Under the pieces are notes generated by a model, which saw only the letters and a list, made by a program, of their open reading frames with translations, searched no databases and was not told the DNA's origin. The position numbers were made by a program, and so were the translations under genes. 64,000 nt of DNA. Origin: Batrachochytrium dendrobatidis JAM81 (lineage: Eukaryota > Chytridiomycota > Chytridiomycetes > Rhizophydiales). Below are positions 52,799 through 64,000 of the stretch, piece after piece. How positions within the stretch are numbered: position 1 is the stretch's first letter; each line of letters opens with the position of its first letter. The stretch spans positions 434,001 to 498,000 of the forward strand of contig NW_006281114.1 in NCBI RefSeq assembly GCF_000203795.2, given 5' to 3'.

Positions 52799-54781
52799 AT
52801 GTTGAGTGCGTTGGCGATATTCAACGCAAAGGGAGATGTGCTTATATCCAGGATATACAGACCTGACGTCAGGTGCATATTCTTGTCATTTGAGCGTTTG
52901 TACTTTTATTCAATGCTGATACAAAACATAGTCTTTTATCAAAATGTCCATCTTGAATGGTTTCAATATGAGACTAATTGCAAGTGTATCTTTGCCCATC
53001 AACCAAACTTAAATATGGCAACACTATTACTCAAAGACGGTCCGCAGCAGACTTGTTTCGTATTCATGTCGTTTCAAGCACAGATATTCGCTCTCCACTT
53101 CTCACCATTGCCAACATGACCTTTTTCCATATCAAACACGAGAATATCTTTCTAGTCGCCATTACAAAAAGTTCCAGCATCAATGCGTGTATGGTCTATG
53201 AATTTTTAAACAGGATTGTTCGACTTGGTGTGAGTTACTTTCGTACATTCAACGAAGATGCTGTGAAAAGAAACTTTACCTTGATTTATGAACTATTGGA
53301 TGGTGAGTTGCATGCTCCGCTCATCAGATTTCATTTGTGGTGGGTTGCTTGTTTTGAAATACTGATGTTTGCATGGGTGTATGCTGTAGAGATTTGTGAT
53401 TTTGGAATTCCACAAAACACCGAGTCGGAAACTCTCAAAATGTATATTACGACTGAAGGAATTCAATCTGACCGAGCAGCTGTATGTTTAATATGCATGA
53501 TATGTATATATAATGACACGGTGGTATTGTATACATTGCATGTACTAATACAAGGGTATTAGAATGATGGATCTCGTATTGCTATTCAGGCTACTGGAGC
53601 CGTATCGTGGCGTCGACCGGATATCAAGTATCGCAAAAACGAAGTATTTGTTGATGTTATTGAAAGTATTAATCTCATCATGAGTCCAAAAGGTAGTATG
53701 CAGGAGCTTTTGGTGAATGTTGATGCTACACCACCCATCTCCATGACTTGAATTGACTGATTTGGATTTAGGAACGGTTCTTAGATCTGATATATCTGGA
53801 AAAATTGTCATGCGAGCATACCTTACCGGTATGCCAGAATGTAAATTTGGGCTTAATGACAAAGTGTTACTAGAAAAGGAAGGCAAGCCAGTGTCGGGCA
53901 ACCCACACTCTTCATCCACAAGCAAAGCCTCTACATCAGTCGAGCTTGACGATTGTCAGTTTCATCAGTGTGTCAAGCTTGGTCGATTTGATTCTGATCG
54001 AACCATCAATTTTATTCCTCCAGATGGAGAGTTTGAGCTCATGAGGTAAGAAAGGAGATTGACAATCACGTTGAAAAAATGACTATTTGAGTCAGTTTTA
54101 AAATACATTGAATGAAATGGGCTGTATATCAATGTTAGGTATAGGACGACGGAAAACATTAGCCTTCCATTCAAAGTGCATGCGGTAGTGAATGAACTTT
54201 CGGCCACACGTGTCGAGTTTCGAGTTGCCGTGAAATCGCTTTTTTCCAGCAAGGTGTATGCTCAAAACATTATCATCAAAATTCCAACACCTCTTAATAC
54301 TGCATCGACAAAGATTAATGTGACGGCAGGCAAGGCAAAGTATAATGGAGCAGAGAACTGCATGGTTTGGAAGTGGGTATTTGCTCTAGTGTGTAGAATG
54401 ATACTTTGGCACCAAGTATTTATTTATTTTATTTGAAAGGATTGCACGATTTCAAGGACACGATGAGACGCTGTTTAGTGCAGAGGCAGAGCTAACTTCG
54501 ACAACTGTAAAAAAGGTGTGGTCGCGACCCCCCATCTCACTTGATTTCCAGGTAACAAACGCTTATAATGACTCTGTAGTGTCCTGATTGGCGGGGTGTA
54601 GATCTAATCTGTGATGTGATTTGAATACAATTGAATCTAGGTTTTAATGTTTACAGCATCTGGACTGATGGTTCGGTTTCTCAAGATTTTTGAAAAAAGT
54701 AACTATCAGAGTGTCAAATGGGTACGATATATGACCAGGGCAGGATCGTATCAAATCAGAGTATGTAGTTTGTTTATATAG
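52799..54781 (+). CDS. AP-2 clathrin adaptor, mu subunit
   Basis: Medium chain of the AP-2 complex, which binds YxxPhi cargo signals and PI(4,5)P2 in clathrin-mediated endocytosis. Exons 52799..52872, 53037..53302, 53390..53481, 53563..53692, 53772..54045, 54139..54372, 54440..54551 and 54641..54781 give 440 residues, near the family's 435. The N-terminal longin-like part ([27 protein letters not shown]-type [18 protein letters not shown]) is followed by the mu-homology domain ([87 protein letters not shown]). These favour mu-2 over mu-1. The tail has six extra residues past the usual RC end. Together with the 5-phosphatase it belongs to endocytosis. Confidence 0.94.
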
Positions 54782-55125
54782 CACATGGATAATGATTCAA
54801 GCTAATTCACATGATAATGGACATGATCACTAGTTTTGAAAGGATAATCAAAGTAGAACTCGTTATTGATGATGTTTTAGATTTTTCAAAATGAATAAAC
54901 CAAAGCCGTTTGATACTTTAATGAGTTGAACTAGAACACAGAATTGTCTGATAACAACAAGACTCATTCAATGGCGTGATCATGTCAGACATGACTTGAT
55001 TATGCGTAAAATCAACGTCTTTAACAAAACAATCCATTCAAGACGATTACAGAAAAATGTTTCATTTTACGTGAATACGGCTGTAATTTATTTTGACAAA
55101 TCATTCCAGTGACGAATTAGAAACT
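54782..55125. other. intergenic with one hairpin element
   Basis: About 340 bp upstream of adenylate kinase. The only structured feature I see is the hairpin at 55047. Confidence 0.6.
55047..55086 (+). repeat. dispersed hairpin element
   Basis: TTACAG (55047-55052) and CTGTAA (55081-55086) form a perfect 6-bp stem. The loop contains GTTTCATTTTACGTGAATAC. It ends 39 bp before the adenylate kinase ATG, so it may lie in the promoter or 5' UTR. Confidence 0.85.
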
Positions 55126-56259
<1,134 letters not shown>

Positions 56260-56549
56260 TAGTCAACATTTCACAAGAATTTTCGACAATTTGCAAGGTG
56301 CTTTTTTCTAGATCGATACAATCCCAACCAAGATTGCACTACTTTCAAACCCATTTTGATCGATTGTTGAGCATCCTAATTTTGAAATTTTAATGAACTT
56401 GATTTAGTCTTTTTCATATCTTTAGTCATGTATTTGAATGTATATCACGTCAATATGCAACTCTAAAGTTTATCAAGCACATATAGAGACGGCTGGGCTA
56501 AATATGGTGTTTATTCCATGATAAAAATCAAAAGTATCGGTCGTTTAGC

Positions 56550-57623
56550 TCAAGCCTTGTGTTGAGTAGAGTTGAAACTACCAGCAACATATCCAGCCGG
56601 CAAAGCGACTTTTCCTTTCAACAATCTTTCCAAATAAGCAATTTCTTCCAAACTAGTAGCTTCGCTAAGAGCAGTTCGCAATCGATCAGCTTCTTCCAAA
56701 GACAATGCACCGAGCGATCGTGGAGCTGACAAGGATGCAGGAAGATTTTCGCCAGGCTCAAACGTTTTTACCTTTGACTCCTTGGTTGTCACTGACAATG
56801 GAGCCGACAAAGAAAGTAAAAGGTTTGCACCTTTTTCACCCGAAAACAACGCAGCAGCTTCTAATCGCTCCTAATACACCATCAACAATGGTGTAAAGCA
56901 TCCATAGCATAGATCCAGCACCACATTAGCACTGAATTAAACCATTACACGAACCTCGATCAACACCAAAAGTTAAATCTACCTGTTCTCTCACTCGACG
57001 GAAATCCAATACTCGCACAGAGGGACATCGGTGTACCACAAACAGTCGATACAGTTTCATTGACGCAACAGGGTTATCCAACAATGCCAAAGTTTCCAGT
57101 TTTTCAAACCCAAGCAAAGCGTCCAAATCACTCAACCCCTCAAGTTGATTATTGGATAGAATTAGAGTGCGCAAGTTGGGAATGTATTTTGGCAGATCCT
57201 TATCGATTTTAGTAATTCTGTTTGAAGAAAGCAACAAAGTTTTCAATCGAGGCAAATGCGGGATTGCATCTAATCGAACAAGAGAGTTGTTGGTCAAATC
57301 AAGAGTATCGTTTTGATCCTATAGCATGCATGTTAGTTTATCCCGTTTATAACTGCAGTGTATTGGATTCAAATTCTCTTGGATTATTAGACTTGATATT
57401 CATATTCAATTCTGTTAAACTTGCCTTGGTCAAGGTCAAGTTTTCAATCCGCTGCAACTTGTGTCCTATAGAGTACCATGCATACAACAGTTGTAAAAGG
57501 TCAGTCCAATCGACTCTATACAGTCAACCTTTTTGTAACAGTACCTCGCAAAATCAACTCTCTTTCTCCAATAGGGTTGATTCTAGAAGGAGACGTAGTG
57601 AGTAACTCATAATCCAACTTCAT
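56550..57623 (-). CDS. LEA1: U2 snRNP protein A' (leucine-rich repeats)
   Basis: Core U2 snRNP component that pairs with U2 B'' on U2 snRNA and helps spliceosomal branch-site recognition. Exons 57545..57623, 57425..57465, 56983..57318 and 56550..56870 give 258 residues, the normal size. Leucine-rich repeats: LVRLDAIPHLPRLKTLLLSSNRI, then IPNLRTLILSNNQLEGLSDLD and FEKLETLALLDNPVA, capped by YRLFVVHRCPSVRVLDFRRV, the typical LRR cap. The second intron (57319..57424) has a GC donor (AAG/GCAAGT). The C-terminal part is Ala/Glu-rich and helical. Confidence 0.93.
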
Positions 57624-57808
57624 CTCTAGTCTGTTGTGTAGTTCAGTCCTGTTGTGCAAGATCAAAAATAATCCCAAATGTTGAATATTTTAGACAAACT
57701 ACAAAATCAAATTTGAATGGGTTGCAATTTTAGCTGTTTATTCACTTGTCGATTCAATTATAATATTAGTTGAATAAATGAAATAGTTTAGTCTTTAAAA
57801 GTGTTGGA

Positions 57809-58039
57809 TTAGTAACGGCGATGATGACGAAAACCACCACCAAAACCACCACCGCCAAAACCTCCAAACCCAAAACCGCCATGATGACCATGGAAACGCC
57901 TGCGTCCATATCCACGACGTTCAAGATGATTGTTGGTAGTTTCATCCAATTGAACAGATCTGGTTTGAAGAGTACTTGGACTAGAAGTAACAACCGACCC
58001 AACAAGAGTAAAAACGAAAGCAGAAGTAGCGAATTTCAT
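57809..58039 (-). CDS. small secreted Gly/His-rich protein, second copy
   Basis: Seventy-six residues, single exon. The signal peptide and first 45 residues are the same as in the copy at 3742. After LERRGYGR it differs (RRFHGHHGGFGFGG) and has a shorter Gly/Phe tract, ending FRHHRRY. The change is thus limited to the repeat-rich tail, as expected for slippage or fast evolution of such tracts. Function unknown; secretion is supported by the signal peptide. Confidence 0.85.
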   Translation of the reverse strand: MKFATSAFVFTLVGSVVTSSPSTLQTRSVQLDETTNNHLERRGYGRRRFHGHHGGFGFGGFGGGGFGGGFRHHRRY

Positions 58040-58561
58040 GATAGTTAAAAGTTTAATAAAATGAAGAATAATCTAATAAATGGATTGTAAGCTGATGTAA
58101 TTTATAATGAGTTGAATACGCCATTTAAATAGATTATTTTGAAACACAAGGTGGTGAATTGACCTGCTTATACCACGATATCGAGTGTATCAACTGGCTG
58201 GTAGTACAAGAATCTGGTGTTTTCAATATGCAATGTTAGAGTGCTGTAACTGAAAAAGCTGTGGTGGTTGACAATCATTACTCTATCAGGTAGTACCAAG
58301 TCTACATTTTCCACAGAAACAGCAATCATGTGTAAATCAATGCAGCTTGGCTATTGAATTTTTGTTGGTTTATACATTTGATGTTTGTGGATGGATCACC
58401 ACTTTATTGGTGTTTGAATAGTCTAAGCATATCATGGCTCTGTGGTTGAACAGGATTTTTATAGTATTTGAAATAGTCAATACATGTCGACTAGACTTGA
58501 TTCATGCGAGTATACCAAATCTACTAAAGTTGTATATTTGAGATACGACAGTTGACTATTT

Positions 58562-58585
58562 GTGATTAGTATTCACATAAAATGA
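58562..58585 (-). repeat. dispersed ACGTGAATAC-type element, variant
   Basis: Minus-strand TCATTTTATGTGAATACTAA, same as the copy at 3196. It forms the outer edge of the right arm. Confidence 0.6.
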
Positions 58586-58748
58586 GATTACATGAGAGGA
58601 TGGTCAAGCCATTGAGGGTTTTGTAAACTTTTAGACGATCAGGTTTTAGATGCACTTGAACTCGAGATGATATCAAAATGAGCGACTTTGTTCTAGTTAT
58701 CAAGTCAACTTCACAAGCTCTGACACTACATCAAGTTGCATATTGTTC

Positions 58749-59861
58749 ATGAGTAATCGGGACAAGAAAAGACAGCGAAAACAGCAGCAGCAACAGCAAC
58801 CTGCCAACTCACAACAATGGTCCAACCAGACTCCTTTCCGTATTTTGGAGAGAACGTTTAAACGACGACAGACTCTGCTAAAGGACTTGCAGCCATTGCT
58901 TTTGGATTTGGATTTAGAGAGTCCATCCACATCATTCAAAACTGTCGAGCTATCTCCACCCTTGATACTGTCTGAACCACAACTGGATGTTCCAGGAACG
59001 ACAAGAGTGATTGAACTGACAGACATTCCAGGTCTTTTTATATTAAAACGAGCGATTCCACCATCATTACAAAGACAACTGGTGCAAGAGTGTCTAGAAA
59101 AGCATTGCAAAGTTCCTAATCTGTCAAATCTAGATGCTCATTATTTGATTCCCAACATAGGCATATGGAAAGTATATCAACAAAGTAAACGGCTAAACCA
59201 TGCAGAGTTGATCCATCCTAGATCCATTGAGAATACCGAGACTATGGAATCAACCACTGCAGATGGCGCCATGAAGATAGATCCACCTACTGATGCCATG
59301 ACAGCACCAAAATCAATGTCAGTAGATGCTGTGATACACCGACTCAGATGGGTCACTCTGGGTCATCAGTACGACTGGACCAGAAAGCAATACCATTTTG
59401 ATCGATTGCATGCATTTCCAGATACTATAGCCACCATCACACACCAGATTTTGGCATTCACACAAGAGCTGACAGGATACTCGTCGAGTCAATGGCGTCC
59501 AGAGGCAGGAGTGATTAACTGGTATCATCCAGGAGACACACTTATGGGACATCAGGACAGGAGCGAGGTAGACATGACAGCACCGTTAGTCAGTTTGAGT
59601 GTAGGCTTATCTTGTGTATTTTTAATTTCTCCTTGCGAATCCAAAGATATTACGCCTACTGCGATTCGGTTAGATAGTGGAGATGTTTTAATCATGAGCA
59701 AGAGTGCCAGGAGAGTGTTTCATGGCGTGCCATTGGTCATTCCAGACACTTGTCCAGACTATTTAATGCATGGAACAGACAGTGAATGGAATGCATTTGC
59801 TGAATGGATGGATCATTCTCGACTCAACATCAATGTGCGACAAGTCTTTCCCACTATATAA
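58749..59861 (+). CDS. AlkB homologue, ALKBH1-like dioxygenase
   Basis: Fe(II)/2-oxoglutarate dioxygenase that removes methyl groups from nucleic acids. Single exon, 370 residues from the ATG at 58749. The N-terminus is basic and Gln-rich (KRQRKQQQQQQ). Iron ligands are visible in MGHQDRSE (His-x-Asp) and ARRVFHGVP (distal His), and the 2-oxoglutarate Arg in NINVRQVF. INWYHPGDTLMGHQD and SLSVGLSCVFLI match the ALKBH1 group. An acidic Thr/Met-rich insert sits at about residues 145-185. All catalytic residues are present, so it should be active. Substrate (tRNA, mRNA or DNA) cannot be told from sequence. Confidence 0.9.
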   Translation: MSNRDKKRQRKQQQQQQPANSQQWSNQTPFRILERTFKRRQTLLKDLQPLLLDLDLESPSTSFKTVELSPPLILSEPQLDVPGTTRVIELTDIPGLFILKRAIPPSLQRQLVQECLEKHCKVPNLSNLDAHYLIPNIGIWKVYQQSKRLNHAELIHPRSIENTETMESTTADGAMKIDPPTDAMTAPKSMSVDAVIHRLRWVTLGHQYDWTRKQYHFDRLHAFPDTIATITHQILAFTQELTGYSSSQWRPEAGVINWYHPGDTLMGHQDRSEVDMTAPLVSLSVGLSCVFLISPCESKDITPTAIRLDSGDVLIMSKSARRVFHGVPLVIPDTCPDYLMHGTDSEWNAFAEWMDHSRLNINVRQVFPTI

Positions 59862-59991
59862 CACTTGCATAAGCTCATTAGAAGCAATAATAAATAAGAT
59901 GGACGAATGAGATCTCAGTTTAATCGAGTTTACACTTTCCTCAACTGCCATCATCACTATTAGTTTCTATTCCATACAAGATTGTATATAC

Positions 59992-62064
59992 ATGCCCAAT
60001 CCACAGTTAAAATCAATCCATTCTACTTTGAACAAGAGAGAAACCAGCCCCTTGTTTGATCCGATTATCTACAGGCAGACCATCCAGTCATCCCCTTCAT
60101 TGCTATCCAAACTGACACTAACCCAAAGACTAGTAGCCCATGATGGATGTGTAAATACTCTGTCCTGGTCTGAAGATGGCTCGTTGCTTCTGTCTGGGTC
60201 CGACGATACTCATATTGCTTTATGGAGATATTTGCCTGGTGACGACAAGCTTCCAATTGCATTCAAGGAAATTGCAGGATCTACTCGACTGGTTGCACGG
60301 TTGGCAACAACACATACAGCAAACATTTTCTCTGCTCAGTTTATGCCCTTGACCAACACAACAATTGTCACTTGTGCAGGCGATGCCACGATCAAGTTGT
60401 TTGACTTGACTCGATCATCCCAATCGGTTACAACTATTACTCTAACATCTGATGTGGTAACTACTAGGGTATCAAACTATCTCAGACAGACATATGATTG
60501 TCATACAGATCGAGTCAAAAAGGTGGTGACTACTCGATCTGATCCGTATTTGTTTTGGACGTGCTCAGAGGATGGAACTGTCCGTCAAATAGATACAAGA
60601 GAAAGGGTACATAGTTGTACCTATCAATCCTCTTGTGCAACTCCACTGATTGGATTTCATCGACCCCTGAATGCCATGGATATTGATGCGAGTGGGAGAT
60701 ACGTTGCAATCGGTGGTGACTATCCTTCAGTGATGCTGTTTGATCGCAGATACATCAAAGATTGTGTTGAGCAATTTCGTCCTGAAGGAATCAAAAGTAT
60801 CGACAAGGATTCGTGCGTGTCTGGTATTGCTTTTAGTAAAAAGGGTCAAGGCTCGAGAGAATTGGTTGCGAGTTGGTTAAACTCATTTGTATTTTTATTC
60901 CAGTGTGATGATCCCCATACCCAATCTAGTAAACAAAGCAGTCATCCAGCTGGTCAGTTTGAAGACGCTCCCCATACGACTAAACGACAGCAAACGCCTG
61001 ATGTATATAATCAAGAGTACAAGCCTGAACAGACCGATTCAACACACTCGTCCACCACATTAGAGCATATTAAAACTGGCTCAGTATCCAATGACATGTC
61101 TGATTCTAGCCAATGGGAGGACATGTCTGATTCTGATATGGATGGACATTATGTTCATTCATACTGGAGCGAAGATGACGATGATTTCCAGCCTACATCT
61201 AGACAAGAAAGTCATTCCAAACACATATCTGCGCCTTCTGTCAGCTACGCCCGTGCATACAGAGGTCACTGCAGTTTGAATACAGTCAAGGATGTGTTTT
61301 TCATGGGAGGTCGTGACGAATACGTTGCGAGTGGGAGCGATGATGGTAGCGTGTATATTTGGGATAGACAGTCTAGTAAGCTGGTAAGTTTGGTATATGG
61401 GGATAGTGAGACAGTCAATGTGGTTCAGGGACATCCATATCTTCCTGTTATAGCAGTTTCTGGGATTGATTCGTGTATCAAGGTGTTTGAACCTGTTTCA
61501 CCACTTGTTTCTACTGTTGGACCTGGGTTCAATTGTAACCGTGTTGTTACAAGTGTGCAAAGACAACGAATGCGACAGTATGCGGACATGATTCATCAGC
61601 ATGCACCAGCGTTTGATATGTCTGTTTCACCCAATGCCATTGGAGATGACGACTTGGTGAATGCTCGTGGAGCAGAACTGCCATCTACAGAACAGAGGTT
61701 GAATCAAAACGAGGATCAAGAGCATCAAAACAATCATAACAGTACTAATGAGCCAATGAGTCATCCGTTGGTTGTAGACATTGATGATGAGTTGGAGGAA
61801 CTGGGAAGTAGCTCGCGTTCGTATATACCATCGCTCATCGAGGTATTTCCTAGAAACGTGTGTACAGGACGACATCCATCGCTACCCAACGAGCTTTCTC
61901 AATGTGAATATGTAACACGATCAGGACATAAATGGAGCGGAGTATCTAGTTTAATGGAGCATGCAGAGCAAGTGGTGACTGAAAATGAGACTAGAAGAAG
62001 TCGAGGATATCAGCAGCAAGTGATGCGAAGAGGGTTAAGACCAGGTCAATGTCATATGCAATAA
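59992..62064 (+). CDS. WD40 protein, DCAF6/DCAF8-like
   Basis: Probable substrate receptor of CUL4-DDB1 ubiquitin ligase. Single exon, 690 residues. WD repeats at the N-terminus (AHDGCVNTLSWSEDGSLLLSGSDDTHIALW, TCAGDATIKLFD, FWTCSEDGTVRQIDTR, the last with the WDxR-like motif used for DDB1 contact) and again after an acidic spacer (ASGSDDGSVYIWDRQ, VSGIDSCIKVFEP). The split propeller with a disordered insert (about 60900-61240) is typical of DCAF5/6/8 proteins. The C-terminal 150 residues are acidic, then Arg/Gln-rich. Confidence 0.85.
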   Translation: MPNPQLKSIHSTLNKRETSPLFDPIIYRQTIQSSPSLLSKLTLTQRLVAHDGCVNTLSWSEDGSLLLSGSDDTHIALWRYLPGDDKLPIAFKEIAGSTRLVARLATTHTANIFSAQFMPLTNTTIVTCAGDATIKLFDLTRSSQSVTTITLTSDVVTTRVSNYLRQTYDCHTDRVKKVVTTRSDPYLFWTCSEDGTVRQIDTRERVHSCTYQSSCATPLIGFHRPLNAMDIDASGRYVAIGGDYPSVMLFDRRYIKDCVEQFRPEGIKSIDKDSCVSGIAFSKKGQGSRELVASWLNSFVFLFQCDDPHTQSSKQSSHPAGQFEDAPHTTKRQQTPDVYNQEYKPEQTDSTHSSTTLEHIKTGSVSNDMSDSSQWEDMSDSDMDGHYVHSYWSEDDDDFQPTSRQESHSKHISAPSVSYARAYRGHCSLNTVKDVFFMGGRDEYVASGSDDGSVYIWDRQSSKLVSLVYGDSETVNVVQGHPYLPVIAVSGIDSCIKVFEPVSPLVSTVGPGFNCNRVVTSVQRQRMRQYADMIHQHAPAFDMSVSPNAIGDDDLVNARGAELPSTEQRLNQNEDQEHQNNHNSTNEPMSHPLVVDIDDELEELGSSSRSYIPSLIEVFPRNVCTGRHPSLPNELSQCEYVTRSGHKWSGVSSLMEHAEQVVTENETRRSRGYQQQVMRRGLRPGQCHMQ

Positions 62065-62215
62065 ATTCATATTATGCACAATAAAGTGAATTTTAAAACA
62101 GTTTACATTTCTGTTTCAATACATTCTTGACACTTTCAATCTTTTTGAGATATGTTGAACTAGAACTTTAAAGAAATATTTAACAACGATTGTTTATTCG
62201 GGAACCAACCAGTCA

Positions 62216-62251
62216 TTACAAGAGTTTCATTTTACGTGAATTCGATTGTAA
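62216..62251 (+). repeat. dispersed hairpin element
   Basis: TTACAA (62216-62221) pairs with TTGTAA (62246-62251). The loop holds GTTTCATTTTACGTGAATTC. Confidence 0.8.
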
Positions 62252-62320
62252 ACTACTCGACGCATTCGAGTGTATTGAAGCAATCAATTTGTAGTAAAAT
62301 ATTATTTATTTTGAAACAAG

Positions 62321-62364
62321 ACTGCCGGATAAACACAAGTTTTGTTTTACGTGAATACGGCGGT
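62321..62364 (+). repeat. dispersed hairpin element
   Basis: ACTGCCG (62321-62327) pairs with CGGCGGT (62358-62364), six Watson-Crick pairs and one T-G. The loop holds GTTTTGTTTTACGTGAATA. Confidence 0.8.
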
Positions 62365-62412
62365 GGTTGGAATTCAAAGTTTATCGACTTGGCGTTTCTA
62401 TTGTCAACTGTC

Positions 62413-64000
62413 ATGAGCAATAACTATCCTGGAATACCCTTTTCTGGTCCTAGGCACAGGAGTGGTTGCTCTGCCTGTGGTGACCACTCCCACAATCAAT
62501 ATCCAAACTATATCTATTCCCATAGAACTCTTAATGCTGGACTAGCCTGTACTGCTAAATCGTCCATGAACACATTGGATTCTACTGCAAGTAGCAGCTC
62601 TGTCACTCGACCCTCACCAGTCAAGTCTTGTTTAAAAACAGCGTATAGGAGAAAGAGTATGCAAGCCATGAGTGGGTCTTCCATCAAGGGGTCTGCCTTG
62701 TCCAATCGGTCTCGACCAGTTCAACAGTCGAAACTACAGTCTGCCACCAATACAGGCCATGATCGATCACACATTCCTATCCCTTGTTCAAAAGCATCCA
62801 ATGCATCTTTAAGATCGTCTCCATCAATGTCCTCATTGGTGATGGCTGTACCTGCTGCAGGTTTGTCCCATACAAATGCATCAGGTTTGCCTACAAGCAA
62901 GCTGCCAAGAGCCATTTCCCCTCTCAAATCATTCACTACTGTATCATCTGAGAAAGACCATGGTAAGTTTTAACTGTACATGACTGTCTATCATACTGTT
63001 TAGTTGAGCTGGGTATTGAACCAAATAATGATGTAGGCCATGCCGAGTTAGATGAGGGTTGCACTGTTTCAGATTTGGCTATTGACACTTGTGCCATTAA
63101 AGATCCACTTGAACCTACTGAAAATATGGACAAGGATGGCGGCATGTACCGTAACACCTCAGTTGCGACACTTGTGGATTCATCCGAGATTCTTTCTCAT
63201 ACACCCACGACGATTACTGATGCAGATGAGGAGCGTGACTTATTTTCTAATCATAGTAGCTTGACTAATGTGGATGTGACGATCGAGTCGGATCAACATG
63301 TATCTGTTGATCATAATACAGACTCCATCGAGCCGACTTTATCCGTTTTGGAGACTGATGCTACTAAATGTTTACAAGACGATTCATTTGTAGATTTAGC
63401 AAGTCTGCAAGCGGTTGATACAGTTGATCATCTGGATACGTGTGAGCAATCTTTGAATTCTGATGTTCGACCAACGGAAATGGATCCAATTCAAGCGACA
63501 GACATTCAAGAATCTGATGCTGTAGATCAACTGGCCAGTTTGGATCTAAACATACCACCAACTGGATCACTAGACGATGCCTACTGCCTACTTGAGCCTT
63601 CATTGTCAGAACACGAAGAATTTGAGCAGGATACAGAAGTGTTTTCAAGTAGTGTTAGCAATGTGGATGTAGCTTTGACCATGGAAGTATTGGACAGTGT
63701 TCAGGCAGTATTGGACGGGTCTAGTCATGCCTATCCAACACATCGAGAAAAGAACAAGAATGGTGACATGTATTTATTATCAGGTACAAGATTATTGGAG
63801 GTGGAAGTGATGGACGAATTTGGAGAGCGCCATATTCAACCAGTAGCTATGGAAGGGGCCAATACAAGTGCAGTATCGATGGTGTTGAAGTCGGATGGTG
63901 TTGCTAGCATTAGCAGTGGGTGTGGAAGTGCAGGAAATCTTGTTCTTTCAACAACCATTACAGATAATATTGATGATGATGACTATGTGGCACGTGGGTT
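62413..64000 (+). CDS. acidic Ser/Thr-rich protein, 3' end outside window
   Basis: Start at 62413 (MSNNYPGIPFSG). Exon 1 ends near 62960 at EKDHG and exon 2 begins near 63037 (HAELDEGCTVSD) and runs open to the window edge. The first part is Ser/Pro-rich and basic (PVKSCLKTAYRRKSM), the second strongly acidic (many Asp/Glu, e.g. DEERDLFSNHSS). No domain is recognisable and the rest is cut off. It could be a scaffold or cytoskeletal regulator, but no function should be assumed. Confidence 0.7.

Larger units (their letters stand above)
57799..58585 (-). repeat. right arm of 54-kb-apart inverted duplication
   Basis: Reverse complement of 3196..4002. The outer edge is at 58585, the first base of the element core, where the left arm also stops. 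Sequence beyond it is unrelated in the two locations. Confidence 0.93.
62065..62412. other. intergenic with two hairpin elements
   Basis: About 350 bp. It contains two same-oriented copies of the dispersed element (62216 and 62321) and nothing else I recognise. Confidence 0.6.

Overview
The window is nuclear DNA of a fungus. It is AT-rich and gene-dense, with many GT-AG introns of roughly 55-100 bp. Fungal or opisthokont core genes (TOR, Nop9, Utp13, Gid4, U2 A', AP-2 mu, mitochondrial EF-Tu, ATP synthase subunit d) sit beside young families of short secreted proteins. I infer a chytrid, probably Batrachochytrium or a close relative. That placement rests on gene content and my memory of the secreted families, not on a search.

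Left part (1-32,500): a 5-phosphatase (5' end uncertain), an unknown gene, a small secreted Gly/His-rich gene, USP7-type deubiquitinase, an orphan gene, Nop9, ATP synthase d, a long-chain acyl-CoA synthetase, Utp13, Gid4, a small conserved-looking gene, a 1,421-residue Crb2/53BP1-like checkpoint protein with a double Tudor and two BRCT regions, and a CYP51-like P450 that lacks the heme-ligand cysteine. Middle (32,700-40,475): a complete TOR kinase. Accessory island (40,689-46,359): two tandem 1.78-kb units plus a rearranged third one, each carrying a secreted-protein gene; the third gene is inverted and shortened by a stop codon. Right part (46,774-64,000): an unknown gene ending in four 99-bp protein repeats, EF-Tu, TatD, AP-2 mu, adenylate kinase, U2 A', a second inverted copy of the Gly-rich gene, an AlkB homologue, a DCAF-like WD40 protein and an incomplete acidic Ser/Thr-rich protein.

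Several genes share pathways. Nop9 and Utp13 act in 40S ribosome biogenesis, which TOR controls. USP7, Gid4 and the DCAF-like protein belong to the ubiquitin system. ATP synthase d, EF-Tu and adenylate kinase serve energy metabolism. The 5-phosphatase and AP-2 mu belong to phosphoinositide-dependent endocytosis. They are not arranged as clusters.

The most unusual signal is a dispersed short element with the core TTTTACGTGAATAC (variants ATGTGAATAC, ACGTGGATA), seen at about 15 places, nearly all intergenic. In many copies the core lies in the loop of a hairpin whose stem sequence differs from copy to copy while base pairing is kept. Edges of this element coincide with the ends of the 54-kb-apart inverted duplication and with both sides of the inversion junction in the secreted-gene island. 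It may be an undescribed mobile or recombinogenic hairpin, or a structured RNA.
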